Source of the DNA: Bryobacter sp.
GTDB lineage: Bacteria > Acidobacteriota > Terriglobia > Bryobacterales > Bryobacteraceae
Direction: 5' to 3'
NCBI GenBank assembly: GCA_022843605.1
Contig: JALHNI010000015.1
Location: forward strand, 1 to 64,000
Length of the DNA: 64,000 nucleotides
The position numbers were made by a program, and so were the translations under genes. Below the pieces are notes generated by a model that made no database searches, had not been told where the DNA came from, and was given only the letters and a program-made list of their open reading frames with translations. Below, piece by piece: positions 33,361 to 42,263 of this stretch (positions are counted from its first letter, which is position 1; every line of letters starts with the position of its first letter).

Positions 33361-34236
33361 ATGAAGAGACTTGCCTTCGTCCTAGTGCTGCCGATGCTGG
33401 CCTTCGCCCAGAAGCGTAACGATCTGGCCGAGGTGCAACGCGATGTCGCGATGATGACGGACGAGATCCGCACCATCCAAAAAACGGTGGATCGCTTGAA
33501 TGCGACTGCCGAACAGACGCTGGCGAATGCCTCCAAGAACGGCGCCACCTTGGCGAACGTCGAGGACACCCTCAAGAAGCGGATGGAGACGCAAGAGAAA
33601 AGCTTTTCCTCTTCTTTGGCAGCGACCAGCGCCAAAGTGGAGCAGTTGGGCAACGACTTCGGCGCCTTGCGCGACGGCATGAACGAAGTGAATGGGCGCG
33701 TGAATAAGCTGCAGACGGCACTGGCCGATATCAGCGCGAAGCTGGACATCCTGATCACGAAGCCTGAGGCGCCGAAGGTGGACGCCTACACGACGTCGGC
33801 CACGCCGCCGGCCGGGATGACTGCGGAGAAGCTCTACGAGAATGCGACCAAGGACAAGCGTGCCGCCCAGAATGATCTGGCATTGCAGCAGTTCACGGAT
33901 TTTCTGAAGTGGTACGGAAACACGGATCTGGCGCCGAATGCGCAATTTCAGATCGGTAGCATTCTTTTCAACACGGATAAGTTGGAAGATGCGCTGAAGG
34001 CCTTTGACCTGGTGCTGACGCAGTATCCGGAGAACCCGAAGACGCCCGAGGCCATCTACATGAAGGGCATGACGTATCTGAAGCAGAACGACAAGCCCAA
34101 AGCCATCGCCGAGTTTCGCACTGTGAGCAAGCGCTTCCCGCGCAGCGATGCGGGCAAGTTGGCCTTGGAGCAGTTGGCTGAACTTGGGGCCAAGCCCCTG
34201 ACGGCCCTGCCGCAGCGTAAGCGCGCCCAGCGCTAG
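33361..34236 (+). CDS. cpoB: Tol-Pal system coordinator CpoB/YbgF-like protein
   Basis: This encodes 291 residues: a signal peptide (MKRLAFVLVLPMLAFA), an N-terminal coiled coil at about 20-140 (NDLAEVQRDVAMMTDEIRTI and further heptads), and C-terminal TPR repeats (AEKLYENATKDKRAAQNDLA, NAQFQIGSILFNTDKLEDAL, AIYMKGMTYLKQNDKPKA). CpoB coordinates peptidoglycan synthesis with outer-membrane constriction. ATG 33361 is chosen because the signal peptide begins there; the open frame upstream to 33316 has no signal-like sequence. The next gene begins 1 base after the stop. Confidence 0.88.
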   Translation: MKRLAFVLVLPMLAFAQKRNDLAEVQRDVAMMTDEIRTIQKTVDRLNATAEQTLANASKNGATLANVEDTLKKRMETQEKSFSSSLAATSAKVEQLGNDFGALRDGMNEVNGRVNKLQTALADISAKLDILITKPEAPKVDAYTTSATPPAGMTAEKLYENATKDKRAAQNDLALQQFTDFLKWYGNTDLAPNAQFQIGSILFNTDKLEDALKAFDLVLTQYPENPKTPEAIYMKGMTYLKQNDKPKAIAEFRTVSKRFPRSDAGKLALEQLAELGAKPLTALPQRKRAQR

Positions 34237-34237
34237 G

Positions 34238-34780
34238 ATGCCGCAACATATCGCTTTCCTGCGGGCGATCAACGTCGGCGGACACATCGTCAAGATGGAC
34301 GCCCTGCGAGCGTTGTTTTCCGAATTGGGTTTGGCGAATGTGCGCACCTTCATTCAGAGCGGCAATGTCGTTTTCGATGCTCCCGGGAAGGCAGCGGCTC
34401 TGGAGCGGCGGATCGAGGCCCACTTGCTGGCTCAACTGGGCTATCAAGTTGAGACGTTCATCCGTTCGCCGGATGAGGTGCGGCGCGTGGACACGCGGGT
34501 GACCGCGGAATTCGGGGCTCATCTGGCAGCGGGCAGCAAGCTCTACGTGGGCTTTCTGCGCGACCTGCCGTCCGCAGCAAACCGCTCTCAGACCGTAGCC
34601 TTGTCGAACGACGTGGACGTTTTCAGTTTCGGGGAACGGGAGCTTTTCTGGCTCTGCCACAAGAACATGGCTGAGACGACGGTGACCGGACCTCGCTTGG
34701 CGAAGGCATTAGGGACAGCCACGACGACGCGCAATATCACTTCGCTGCGCAAGCTATTGGCTACGTTCGTGGTTCGCTAA
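34238..34780 (+). CDS. DUF1697 family protein
   Basis: This encodes 180 residues with the signature PQHIAFLRAINVGGHIVKMDALRALFSELG...FIQSGNVVFDA of DUF1697. It is a cytoplasmic protein, largely a mixed alpha/beta fold, with no known function. The start is 1 base after the stop of cpoB, so it may be co-transcribed with the tol genes although the function is probably unrelated. The length matches the family. There is no signal peptide or membrane segment. Confidence 0.85.
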   Translation: MPQHIAFLRAINVGGHIVKMDALRALFSELGLANVRTFIQSGNVVFDAPGKAAALERRIEAHLLAQLGYQVETFIRSPDEVRRVDTRVTAEFGAHLAAGSKLYVGFLRDLPSAANRSQTVALSNDVDVFSFGERELFWLCHKNMAETTVTGPRLAKALGTATTTRNITSLRKLLATFVVR

Positions 34781-34915
34781 ATATAACGTATTCTCAATAG
34801 CTTGTAGAATCTCGCGAGGCTGCTTTCGCGCACCCCGGCAAGCTGATACGATGCCTGAGCGCGGGTGATTTCCGCCCGAGTTTGAAGAGAGTTTTCTTGG
34901 AGGTGAACGGATAAA

Positions 34916-36103
34916 ATGGCGACCAATCGTGGCGTGGCGTATATGGCTCCCGGCAAGGTGGAGATTCAGTCGATTGACTTCCCAACGCTCGCGCTGGGAT
35001 CCCGGAAATGCGATCACGGGGTGATCCTGAAGGTAGTGACGACGAACATCTGCGGCAGCGATCAGCATATGGTGCGTGGCCGCACCACCGCTCCCGCGGG
35101 CTTGATTCTGGGGCATGAGATCACGGGCGAAGTGATCGAAACGGGCCGGGATGTGGAGTTCATCAAAAAGGGCGACATTGTCAGCGTGCCGTTCAACATT
35201 GCTTGCGGCCGTTGCCGCAACTGCAAGGAAGGCCGGACGGGCATTTGTTTGAGTGTGAATCCGGCGCGGCCGGGCGCGGCTTATGGCTACGTGGATATGG
35301 GCGGTTGGGTGGGTGGACAGGCGGAGTACGTCATGGTTCCTTACGCCGACTTCAATCTGTTGAAGTTCCCGGATCGGGACCAGGCGTTAGCGAAGATCGC
35401 TGATCTCACGTTGCTGAGCGACATCTTCCCGACGGGTTTCCACGGTGCGTTTACGGCCGGCGTAGGGCCGGGCTCCATTGTGTACGTGGCGGGTGCGGGT
35501 CCGGTGGGCCTGGCTTGCGCGGTGAGCTGCCAGTTGTTGGGCGCGGCGTGCGTGATTGTGGGCGACATGATTCCGGAGCGCTTGGCGCAGGCACGGAGCT
35601 TCGGTTGCGAGACGATCGACTTGCGGCAGAGCGCCGATTTGGCGGGCATGATCGCGCAGATCGTGAAGATTCCGGAAGTGGATTGCGCGGTGGATTGCGT
35701 GGGCTTCGAAGCGCGCGGACACGGCCATGACACGACGGTGGAGCGGCCGGCCACAGTGCTGAATTCGCTGATGGAAGTGACGCGCGCCGGTGGCGCGATC
35801 GGCATTCCTGGTTTGTATGTGACGGGCGATCCGGGCGGCGTGGACGACAATGCCAAGGTGGGTATGTTGGGGATTCGCATCGGCTTGGGCTGGGCGAAGA
35901 GCCATATGTTCTGCACCGGCCAGTGCCCGGTGATGAAGTATCATCGCGCCCTGATGAACGCGATCCTGTTCGACAAGGTGCATCCGGCGAAGGCCGTGGG
36001 CGTCGAGGTGATTACGCTCGACGACGCGCCGAAGGGCTACGCCGACTTCGATCGTGGCGCGGCGAAGAAGTTCGTCATTGATCCGCACAAGATGGTTCAC
36101 TAA
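34916..36103 (+). CDS. fdhA: Glutathione-independent formaldehyde dehydrogenase
   Basis: This is a 395-residue zinc-dependent medium-chain dehydrogenase. The catalytic zinc site has Cys46 (NICGSDQH) and His67 (GHEITGEV); the structural zinc Cys are 97, 100, 103 and 111 (CGRCRNCKEGRTGIC). The long insertion after it (NPARPGAAYGYVDMGGWVGGQAEY) is typical of Pseudomonas FdhA, which oxidises formaldehyde to formate with tightly bound NAD, without glutathione. The Rossmann motif GAGPVGLA is near residue 190. GGAGGTGA precedes the ATG. It ends just before a strong UUCG-loop terminator. A detoxification role is consistent with a soil organism. Confidence 0.9.
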   Translation: MATNRGVAYMAPGKVEIQSIDFPTLALGSRKCDHGVILKVVTTNICGSDQHMVRGRTTAPAGLILGHEITGEVIETGRDVEFIKKGDIVSVPFNIACGRCRNCKEGRTGICLSVNPARPGAAYGYVDMGGWVGGQAEYVMVPYADFNLLKFPDRDQALAKIADLTLLSDIFPTGFHGAFTAGVGPGSIVYVAGAGPVGLACAVSCQLLGAACVIVGDMIPERLAQARSFGCETIDLRQSADLAGMIAQIVKIPEVDCAVDCVGFEARGHGHDTTVERPATVLNSLMEVTRAGGAIGIPGLYVTGDPGGVDDNAKVGMLGIRIGLGWAKSHMFCTGQCPVMKYHRALMNAILFDKVHPAKAVGVEVITLDDAPKGYADFDRGAAKKFVIDPHKMVH

Positions 36104-36125
36104 AGCCATCGTTTTGGTCAGACAG

Positions 36126-36158
36126 AAACCGGCCTTGCTTCGGCAAGGCCGGTTTTTT
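36126..36158 (+). terminator. Strong intrinsic terminator
   Basis: AAACCGGCCTTGC and GCAAGGCCGGTTT flank a TTCG tetraloop, and six T residues lie at the 3' end. It sits between the convergent fdhA and PQQ-dehydrogenase genes and probably ends the fdhA transcript; it may also act on the opposite strand. Confidence 0.95.
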
Positions 36159-36160
36159 AT

Positions 36161-38449
36161 TTAGGGCAGGCCGAAAGCGATGATACTCCCGCCGGCGGCG
36201 ACGGCGACTAACTGTTTGCCGTCCACGGTGTAAGTCATGGGCGAAGCCTTCCAGAGTTGGCTGGTTTGGAAGTGCCAGAGAAGACGGCCGGACTTGGCGT
36301 CGACGGCGGCAAAGGCGCCGCTATCTTCGCCAAAGAAAACCAAGCCTCCGTCGGTGGAGAGCAGGCCGCCCCAGGAGTTCGCGGCGCCCAGTTGCGGATA
36401 CTCCCAGACGATCTTGCCGGTCTGCGGGTCGAGCGCGCGCAGAATCTTTTCGCCTTTTTCGCCAGGCACGCGGCGCGTGCCGCCTCCGTAGAACGATTCA
36501 CCCTGCTGAAACCACGCGGCGGACTTCGTGTAGATGTTACAGCTTTCGAGCGACATGACGTAGAAGAGTCCGGTGCCGGGGTGATAACTGCTGGACATCC
36601 AGTTACTCGCCCCTTCGACGGCGGGGCAGACTTTATTGCCTTGCATGGTTGGCGCGGTATCCGGAAGTACTTTGGGGCGTCCGTCGGCGCCAATGCCGCT
36701 GGCCCAGGTCATTTTCTTGACGTAAGGTTCTCCGAGTAAGAACTCGCCGGTAACGCGATCGAGCACATAGAAGAAGCCGTTGCGGTTGGCTTGCAGGAGT
36801 AACTTGCGCGGACGCCCTTTCCAAGGGGCGTTGACGGCGAGGACGGGCTGTGAGGCGTCCCAGTCATGCAGGTCATGCGGGGTGAACTGATAGTGCCAGC
36901 TGCGCTGCCCGGTGGCCGGATCGAGCGCAATGACGGAGCTTGAAAAGAGGTTATCGCCCTGGCGCTCGTCGCCATTGTAGTCGGGGCAGGGATTGCCGGT
37001 GGTCCAATAGATCAGTTTTACTTCCGGGTCGTAGGAGCCGGTGAGCCAAGGCGCGGAACAGCCGTGTTCCAGTGCTCGGCCAACCCAGGTTTCGGAGCCG
37101 GGCTCGCCAGGGGCGGGGAGCGTCCGGTGCTTCCAGACTGGTTCGCCCGTGCTCGCGCGGTGAGCGGAGATATAGCCCGGCGCGCCCTCGTCGCCGCCGG
37201 AAGTGCCAACCAGGACTAAGTCGTTCACGACGAGGGGAGCCGAGGTGGTGCCGTAGTGTTGGCGATAGTCGGCTACTTCGACATCCCAGATCAGCGCGCC
37301 GGTGACGCGGTGGAGGGCGAGTAAGTGGGCATGATCGGTGACGAGAAACACTTTGTCATCGAGCAGGGCGACGCCGCGGTTGATGGCGCTGGAGGCATCG
37401 CCGATGACGCCCTTGGTGAGCGGTTGTTTGAAGTGCCAGATCTGGCGGCCGGTGCGGGCATCGAGAGCAAAGGCTTCATTGGCGGCGGTGACATACATCA
37501 CGCCGCCGGAGACCAGGGGAGTGACTTGCAGGCGGCGGGCATCGGGCAGGGTGAAGATCCATTTGGGGGCGACTTGCGCGACGTTGCCGGTATGAATGTG
37601 TTTCAGCGGGCTATGGCGGTTGCCGTTGAGTTGGCCATTGTAAGTGGGCCACTCGCCGGGGCGGGGCTGGGCCACGGCGGAGAAGGGCAGACCCTGGGGC
37701 GAGGGGGCCGCGCGCTGCGGAGTCTGCACGGGGCGAGTGCGATCCAGGCGGCTGAGGAAGGCGAGCAGATTGCGGCGATCTTCCGGGCTGGCGGCAAGCG
37801 GCGGCATGAGCGGTTTGGTCTCTTCGGATAGGCGGACGATACGGGACTTATCCAGCAGGTGAAGGGTTCCGTCGAGGCCGAGGAGTTGGAGGTCGAAGTT
37901 GGTTTCGTTTTTGGCCAGTCCGCGGAGGGTGCGGCGGTCCTGCAGGGTGACGGAGAGGAGGCGCTGGGTATTGGCGGGGGCGGTGAGGGCACGCTCGATC
38001 TGATTCAGGCGGCGTTGGCGGCCGAGGTTTGAGAGGTCCGGCCCCAGCACGCCACCGTGGCCTTGTACGGTGTGGCAGGTGGCGCATTTTCCGGCGCCGA
38101 AGAAGTAGTTCGCGCCGGCTTGGGCGTCGCCCGGCAAATTGCGTTCGATGGCCGGGGCGGTGAGGTTGCCAAGGAAGTTGACGAGGGCGTCCAGGTCGCT
38201 GGTGGGAAGGGGAAAGGCGGGCATGCCGGCGGAGGGGCGGCCGTCGCGGATGGTGTCGCGGAGAGTTTCGCGCCAGCGAGCGCCGCCGCGCCGGCCGTCG
38301 ACGAGGCTGGGTCCGCGCTCGCCGCCCGCGGCGTCAGCGCCATGGCATGCGGCACAGCGAGAGGCGAAGAGGCGTTCGCCCGGCGGGTTGGCGGTTTGGG
38401 CGAGGGAGTGAGTGGGCAGCAGCAGAGCGAAGAGAAGCAAGGGTCGCAT
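36161..38449 (-). CDS. Diheme cytochrome c-PQQ-dependent dehydrogenase
   Basis: This encodes 762 residues. A signal peptide (MRPLLLFALLLPTHSLA) is followed by two cytochrome c domains: CxxCH at 32-36 with Met76, and CxxCH at 122-126 of the Pirellula/Verrucomicrobium type with GGVLGPDLSNLG. From about residue 265 a PQQ-type propeller follows (PTYNGQLNGNRHSPL, EHGCSAPWLTGSYDPE, YWTTGNPCPDYNGD, QFTPHDLHDWDASQ). The Asn and Asp typical of quinoprotein alcohol dehydrogenases are present. The heme domains would pass electrons to the respiratory chain. Fusing two cytochromes to the N-terminus is unusual; most quinohemoproteins have one at the C-terminus. The substrate is unknown. Confidence 0.85.
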   Translation of the reverse strand: MRPLLLFALLLPTHSLAQTANPPGERLFASRCAACHGADAAGGERGPSLVDGRRGGARWRETLRDTIRDGRPSAGMPAFPLPTSDLDALVNFLGNLTAPAIERNLPGDAQAGANYFFGAGKCATCHTVQGHGGVLGPDLSNLGRQRRLNQIERALTAPANTQRLLSVTLQDRRTLRGLAKNETNFDLQLLGLDGTLHLLDKSRIVRLSEETKPLMPPLAASPEDRRNLLAFLSRLDRTRPVQTPQRAAPSPQGLPFSAVAQPRPGEWPTYNGQLNGNRHSPLKHIHTGNVAQVAPKWIFTLPDARRLQVTPLVSGGVMYVTAANEAFALDARTGRQIWHFKQPLTKGVIGDASSAINRGVALLDDKVFLVTDHAHLLALHRVTGALIWDVEVADYRQHYGTTSAPLVVNDLVLVGTSGGDEGAPGYISAHRASTGEPVWKHRTLPAPGEPGSETWVGRALEHGCSAPWLTGSYDPEVKLIYWTTGNPCPDYNGDERQGDNLFSSSVIALDPATGQRSWHYQFTPHDLHDWDASQPVLAVNAPWKGRPRKLLLQANRNGFFYVLDRVTGEFLLGEPYVKKMTWASGIGADGRPKVLPDTAPTMQGNKVCPAVEGASNWMSSSYHPGTGLFYVMSLESCNIYTKSAAWFQQGESFYGGGTRRVPGEKGEKILRALDPQTGKIVWEYPQLGAANSWGGLLSTDGGLVFFGEDSGAFAAVDAKSGRLLWHFQTSQLWKASPMTYTVDGKQLVAVAAGGSIIAFGLP

Positions 38450-38599
38450 GGGCGTAAGCGGTGCTCCCAGTCTAGCGTTTCACCGGGAGCCCGCCGGAGC
38501 GGTATGGTAGCATTTTGAATTCGGTGGCCCCGAACCTCCGCCTCTTCCGGCGCTGAGACTGCCCCTGCCGTCCAAGGCGACAAACCAAAAGGAGAAGCG

Positions 38600-38836
38600 A
38601 TGGTGCGGTTTCTACCTTGGATGAGTTGCTTGGCCCTTTTGGCGGGCCTGAGCGGCGCACAGCCGGCGGAAAGGGCGAAGTATCCCGCTGAGTGGTGGGC
38701 GGCGACGCCGAGGGCAGGCAAGCCGGCGCGGGAGAAGCTGCCTAAGTGCGCGGGGCCGGGCGAAGGATATCTAAATGGAATTTCGCGGGGAACTGCAAAA
38801 GAAGATGGCACGTGGCGCAGCAAAGTAACGCCCTGA
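38600..38836 (+). CDS. Short secreted protein, possibly a truncated gene
   Basis: This encodes 78 residues with a convincing signal peptide (MVRFLPWMSCLALLAGLSGA) and an AAAGGAGAAG ribosome site just upstream. The mature part begins AERAKYPAEWWAATPRAGKPAREKLPK and then loses order. Its 3' end overlaps the start of the permease gene by 25 bases. It looks like the 5' part of a longer acidobacterial secreted protein that was cut; similar openings (a PAEWW-like motif followed by PGE) occur in larger proteins as I recall. Translation from its good ribosome site could help the permease by coupling. Confidence 0.45.
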   Translation: MVRFLPWMSCLALLAGLSGAQPAERAKYPAEWWAATPRAGKPAREKLPKCAGPGEGYLNGISRGTAKEDGTWRSKVTP

Positions 38837-40143
38837 TCGGGCGGATCGAAGAGTACTTCGAGTTTCGCAAACTCGGGGCGGACTGGAAGACCGAGGTGCT
38901 GGCCGGCGTAACGACGTTCATCACGATGGCGTACATCGTCTTCGTAAACCCGTCTATTCTGGCTGAAGCGGGAATGCCGTTGCCGGCGGTGGTGGCGGCT
39001 ACTTGTCTGTCCGCCGCGTTCGGGACACTTCTGATGGGCATTTACGCCCGGTATCCGATTGCGCTGGCGCCGGGCATGGGCTTGAATGCGTTCTTTACCT
39101 ACTCGGTGGTGAAGGGCATGGGCGTGCCTTGGGAGACGGCGCTGGGGGCGGTATTCATCTCGGGCGTAGCGTTTCTGCTGCTCACTCTGCTGGGAGTCCG
39201 CCAATGGATTGTTACGGCGATTCCGGGCGAACTGTACGCGGCCGTGATCGCTGGAATCGGAATGTTCATCGCCTTCATCGGACTGCGCAATGCCGGCATC
39301 ATTGTGCCCAACGCCGCGACGATGGTGACGATGGGCAATCTGCGCGATCCGCACACGGCCCTGGCGCTCGGGGGATTGGTGATCATCGCGGCACTGCAGG
39401 CCTGGAAGGTGCGCGCGGCAATCCTGATCGGCGTGCTGTCCACCACCGTGCTGGGCTTCGTCTTTGGGATCGCCGAGTGGAAGCCGCAGACCTTCGGCGT
39501 CAGCGCCATTATGGGGACGGCGTTTCACCTGGACATCATGGGCGCGCTGAAGCTCGGCTTGATGGAGATCATCTTTGTGTTTCTGTTTGTGGATCTGTTC
39601 GACAACATCGGCACGCTGGTGGCGGTGAGCAAGAAGGCTCGGCTGCTGGACGAGAATCAGAAGATTCCGCGGATCAACCAGGTGCTGGTGTGCGACGCGG
39701 CGGCGACGGTGGCCGGCGCGGTGGCGGGAACGACGACCGTGGTGAGCTATATCGAAAGCGCGGCCGGCGTGGCCGCGGGTGGACGCACCGGCGTCACCTC
39801 CGTGGTGACCGGGCTGCTGTTTCTGGCGGCGCTGTCGATGGCTCCGCTGATCGGAGCGATTCCGGCTGCGGCGACGGCGCCCGCGCTGATCATCGTGGGG
39901 AGCCTGATGCTGGGATCGATCGGCGAGATTGACTGGGAAGATGCGCTCACCGCCGTGCCGGCCTTCCTGATCCTGATTACGATTCCGCTGACGTTCAGCA
40001 TCGCCAATGGCCTGGCCTTTGGCATCGTCGCGTACGTGTTGTTGCGCATGGCTCGCGGACGCTTCCGTGAGATTACGCCTGCGTCGTATGTGATGGCGGC
40101 GCTTCTGCTGGTCCGGTTCTTCTATCTGGCCCAAGGGCACTGA
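38812..40143 (+). CDS. NCS2 family purine permease (AzgA-like)
   Basis: This is a 443-residue permease with about 13 hydrophobic segments. The N-terminal FEFRKLGADWKTEVLAGVTTFITMAYIVFVNP and ALAPGMGLNAFFTY are characteristic of the AzgA hypoxanthine/guanine/adenine subfamily of NCS2. The conserved LFDNIGTLVAV and a catalytic-type ESAAGVAAGGRTGVTSVV follow. GTG 38812 is chosen at the start of homology; alternatives are out of frame. It precedes the purine-degradation genes by 750 bases and probably feeds purine bases to them. Upstream is the short secreted ORF, which overlaps it. Confidence 0.88.
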   Translation: MAQQSNALIGRIEEYFEFRKLGADWKTEVLAGVTTFITMAYIVFVNPSILAEAGMPLPAVVAATCLSAAFGTLLMGIYARYPIALAPGMGLNAFFTYSVVKGMGVPWETALGAVFISGVAFLLLTLLGVRQWIVTAIPGELYAAVIAGIGMFIAFIGLRNAGIIVPNAATMVTMGNLRDPHTALALGGLVIIAALQAWKVRAAILIGVLSTTVLGFVFGIAEWKPQTFGVSAIMGTAFHLDIMGALKLGLMEIIFVFLFVDLFDNIGTLVAVSKKARLLDENQKIPRINQVLVCDAAATVAGAVAGTTTVVSYIESAAGVAAGGRTGVTSVVTGLLFLAALSMAPLIGAIPAAATAPALIIVGSLMLGSIGEIDWEDALTAVPAFLILITIPLTFSIANGLAFGIVAYVLLRMARGRFREITPASYVMAALLLVRFFYLAQGH

Positions 40144-40895
40144 TGAAAGATTGGACAGGTTAGCCGTTCGCGTGCTAATTTCGCAGTTGGACCGCACGAA
40201 GTTGGTGCGGCCATCGCCCTGTTGCCAGCCCGCCCCCGTCTTTCCCTGAAGCTCCGTTGCCTCGCAATCCAAATGTCTCCGACGAAGGGAGCAAAGAATC
40301 CGCTGCTGGCGAGCGAGGACGATTGACGATGGCCTCCCGAATGATTTTGCCGCACCGGCTCACGTCGCAGCAGGGTCGGGCGGTTTGGCCAGGTGACGCT
40401 TTATCGCGTTGGTGCGTAGACGAACGTGGCGCTCGCCATTTCGCTCGATCCCGAGATAGCCGCACTAATGAAGGAGATCGCCTTCAGGGGAACCAGTACA
40501 GAGTTCCAGCCGAAGAACGTGATCGGCCATCCGGCGGCGGCGAAATTGTCGCTGCGCGCACCTTGGCTGAGGACTACGCTGGTGACTGTGGTCGTGGCCG
40601 AGAAGGTAAAGCGCAGTCTGGAGATGGTGGAGGCGATCGCCCTGGGCCGCAAACCAAGGGATTGCGGAACTGCACCGGGCAGCGCCGCTACGATGAGGAC
40701 ATCGATACCATGCAAGGGATGAACTACGCGGCTTCGCTCTACTGGGATGAAGTGCCGAAAGGCTACGCCGGAATTCCATGGCCGGCGTCGCCGGCGCCTC
40801 GTGTCTCGGACGTGGTGTGGAACTTCGATCAGGAACGTTTCAGGGCCATGTATCTCGATCTGATGACGTGGCCGATGAGGCCGAGGTAGCGGCCG
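40144..40895. other. Unassigned 752-base region between permease and xdhA
   Basis: Open frames of 99-300 codons exist on both strands but none has a credible product, start or ribosome site. The plus frame ending at 40889 closes with SLYWDEVPKGYAGIPWPASP, the most protein-like stretch, and might be the end of a decayed gene. A 6-bp perfect hairpin (CCGCAC, 7-base loop, GTGCGG) is at 40192-40210. I see no transposase, RNA gene or recognised regulatory site. Confidence 0.4.
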
Positions 40896-42263
40896 GTGGT
40901 GGCAGTCCAGTTTCTTTTGAACGGCCGTCCGGTCTCTGCGCCTCCGGTGCCGTTGCAAACGACGTTGCTCGACTACCTGCGTGGCGAAGGGCTCACCGGG
41001 GCGAAGGACGGCTGTGCGGAAGGCGAATGCGGCGCCTGCACGGTGTTGCTGGTGGCGCCGCACGATTCCAGCAGCGCCTATCGGGCCGTGAACAGTTGCC
41101 TGATGTTTCTGCCGATGTTGGCCGGCCACGAGATCCACACGGTGGAAGATTTGGCTCGCGACAATAAGCTTTGCGAGGTCCAGCAGGCGATGGCTGCCGC
41201 GGGCGGATCGCAGTGCGGCTACTGCACGCCCGGATTCGTGATGAACCTGTTTGCCGAGCAATACCGGCCGGACCGTGCCGGGCTCTGCGATCCGCACCAA
41301 ATGGGCGGCAATCTGTGCCGGTGCACCGGTTACCGGCCGATTCGCGATGCGGCGTTATCGTTGGGGCCTGCGCCCGCCGACGCCTTCCAGGCGCGATTGA
41401 GCCGGCCCTCGCCACGGTTATTGGCTTTGAGGTCGGCGGGATTCTCGCGGCCGGAAAGCGTCGAAGAGTGCGTGCAGATCCTGGTGGAAGATCCGGCGGC
41501 GAAGTTGGTGGCCGGGGGAACGGATGTCGGCGTGGAAAGTAATCAGCGCGGCAGCCGGTGGGCGCATCTGGTGAGTCTGGAAGCGATTGAAGAATTGCGG
41601 GAGTTCAGCGAAAACGATGACCGGGTGTTGATCGGGGCCGGGTTGCCGTTCACCGACATCCTGCGTCGCTGGTGGAACGCGCCCGCGGCGGTGGCCGAAT
41701 GGCTGCTGACTTTCGCTTCGCCCACCGTCCGTAACCGCGCAACGCTGGGGGGAAATTTGGGCAATGCTTCGCCAATCGGCGATAGCGCGCCGCTGTTGCT
41801 GGCGCTGGATGCGAGCTTGCACCTGGCTGGACCGGCGGGACGGCGAACGATCCTGCTGCACGAGTTTTTTACGGGCTATCGGAAGACCGCCCTGAATCCG
41901 GCGGAACTGATTACTGCCATCGAGATCCCCAAGCCGATTCCTGCGCTGTGGCGTTTCTTCAAGGTGTCGAAGCGGCGCATGGACGACATCAGCACGGTGG
42001 CCGCTTCGATGGCCTTATCCTTCGACGAGCAACGCCGGATCACTCGGGCGAGGTTCGCGTTTGGCGGCGTGGCGGACCGTTCGTTGCGCGTGCTTTCTGC
42101 TGAAGAGATCGTCATCGGGCAGCCATGGACCAAGCCGACGGTGGAAGCGGCGCAGTCGGCCATCGCCGGCGAGTTGAAGCCGATGAGCGATCATCGCGGT
42201 TCGGCGGCGTATCGGTTGGCGGTGGCGCAAAGTCTCGTGGAGAAGTTCTGGCATGAGGGATAG
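40896..42263 (+). CDS. xdhA: Xanthine dehydrogenase small subunit (2Fe-2S and FAD)
   Basis: This encodes 455 residues. The N-terminal ferredoxin-like part has [2Fe-2S] Cys40, 45, 48 and 68 (CAEGECGAC), and the second cluster has Cys107, 110, 141 and 143 (CGYC, CRC). An FAD-binding domain follows from about residue 200 (AKLVAGGTDVGVESNQRG, TVRNRATLGGNLGNASPIGDSAP). Electrons from the molybdenum site pass through this subunit to NAD+. GTG 40896 (or 40899) is the start. The 3' end overlaps xdhB by 11 bases. It opens the ten-gene purine operon. Confidence 0.92.
   Translation: MVAVQFLLNGRPVSAPPVPLQTTLLDYLRGEGLTGAKDGCAEGECGACTVLLVAPHDSSSAYRAVNSCLMFLPMLAGHEIHTVEDLARDNKLCEVQQAMAAAGGSQCGYCTPGFVMNLFAEQYRPDRAGLCDPHQMGGNLCRCTGYRPIRDAALSLGPAPADAFQARLSRPSPRLLALRSAGFSRPESVEECVQILVEDPAAKLVAGGTDVGVESNQRGSRWAHLVSLEAIEELREFSENDDRVLIGAGLPFTDILRRWWNAPAAVAEWLLTFASPTVRNRATLGGNLGNASPIGDSAPLLLALDASLHLAGPAGRRTILLHEFFTGYRKTALNPAELITAIEIPKPIPALWRFFKVSKRRMDDISTVAASMALSFDEQRRITRARFAFGGVADRSLRVLSAEEIVIGQPWTKPTVEAAQSAIAGELKPMSDHRGSAAYRLAVAQSLVEKFWHEG

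Noticed and set aside
38005-40272. 755-codon minus-strand frame across the PQQ-dehydrogenase N-terminus and the permease
   Set aside because: It crosses two clear genes and reads as His/Arg/Gln-rich noise without homology.
40401-41300. Minus-strand 299-codon frame across the gap and the start of xdhA
   Set aside because: Its N-terminal half is antisense to xdhA and the rest has no recognised domain or ribosome site.
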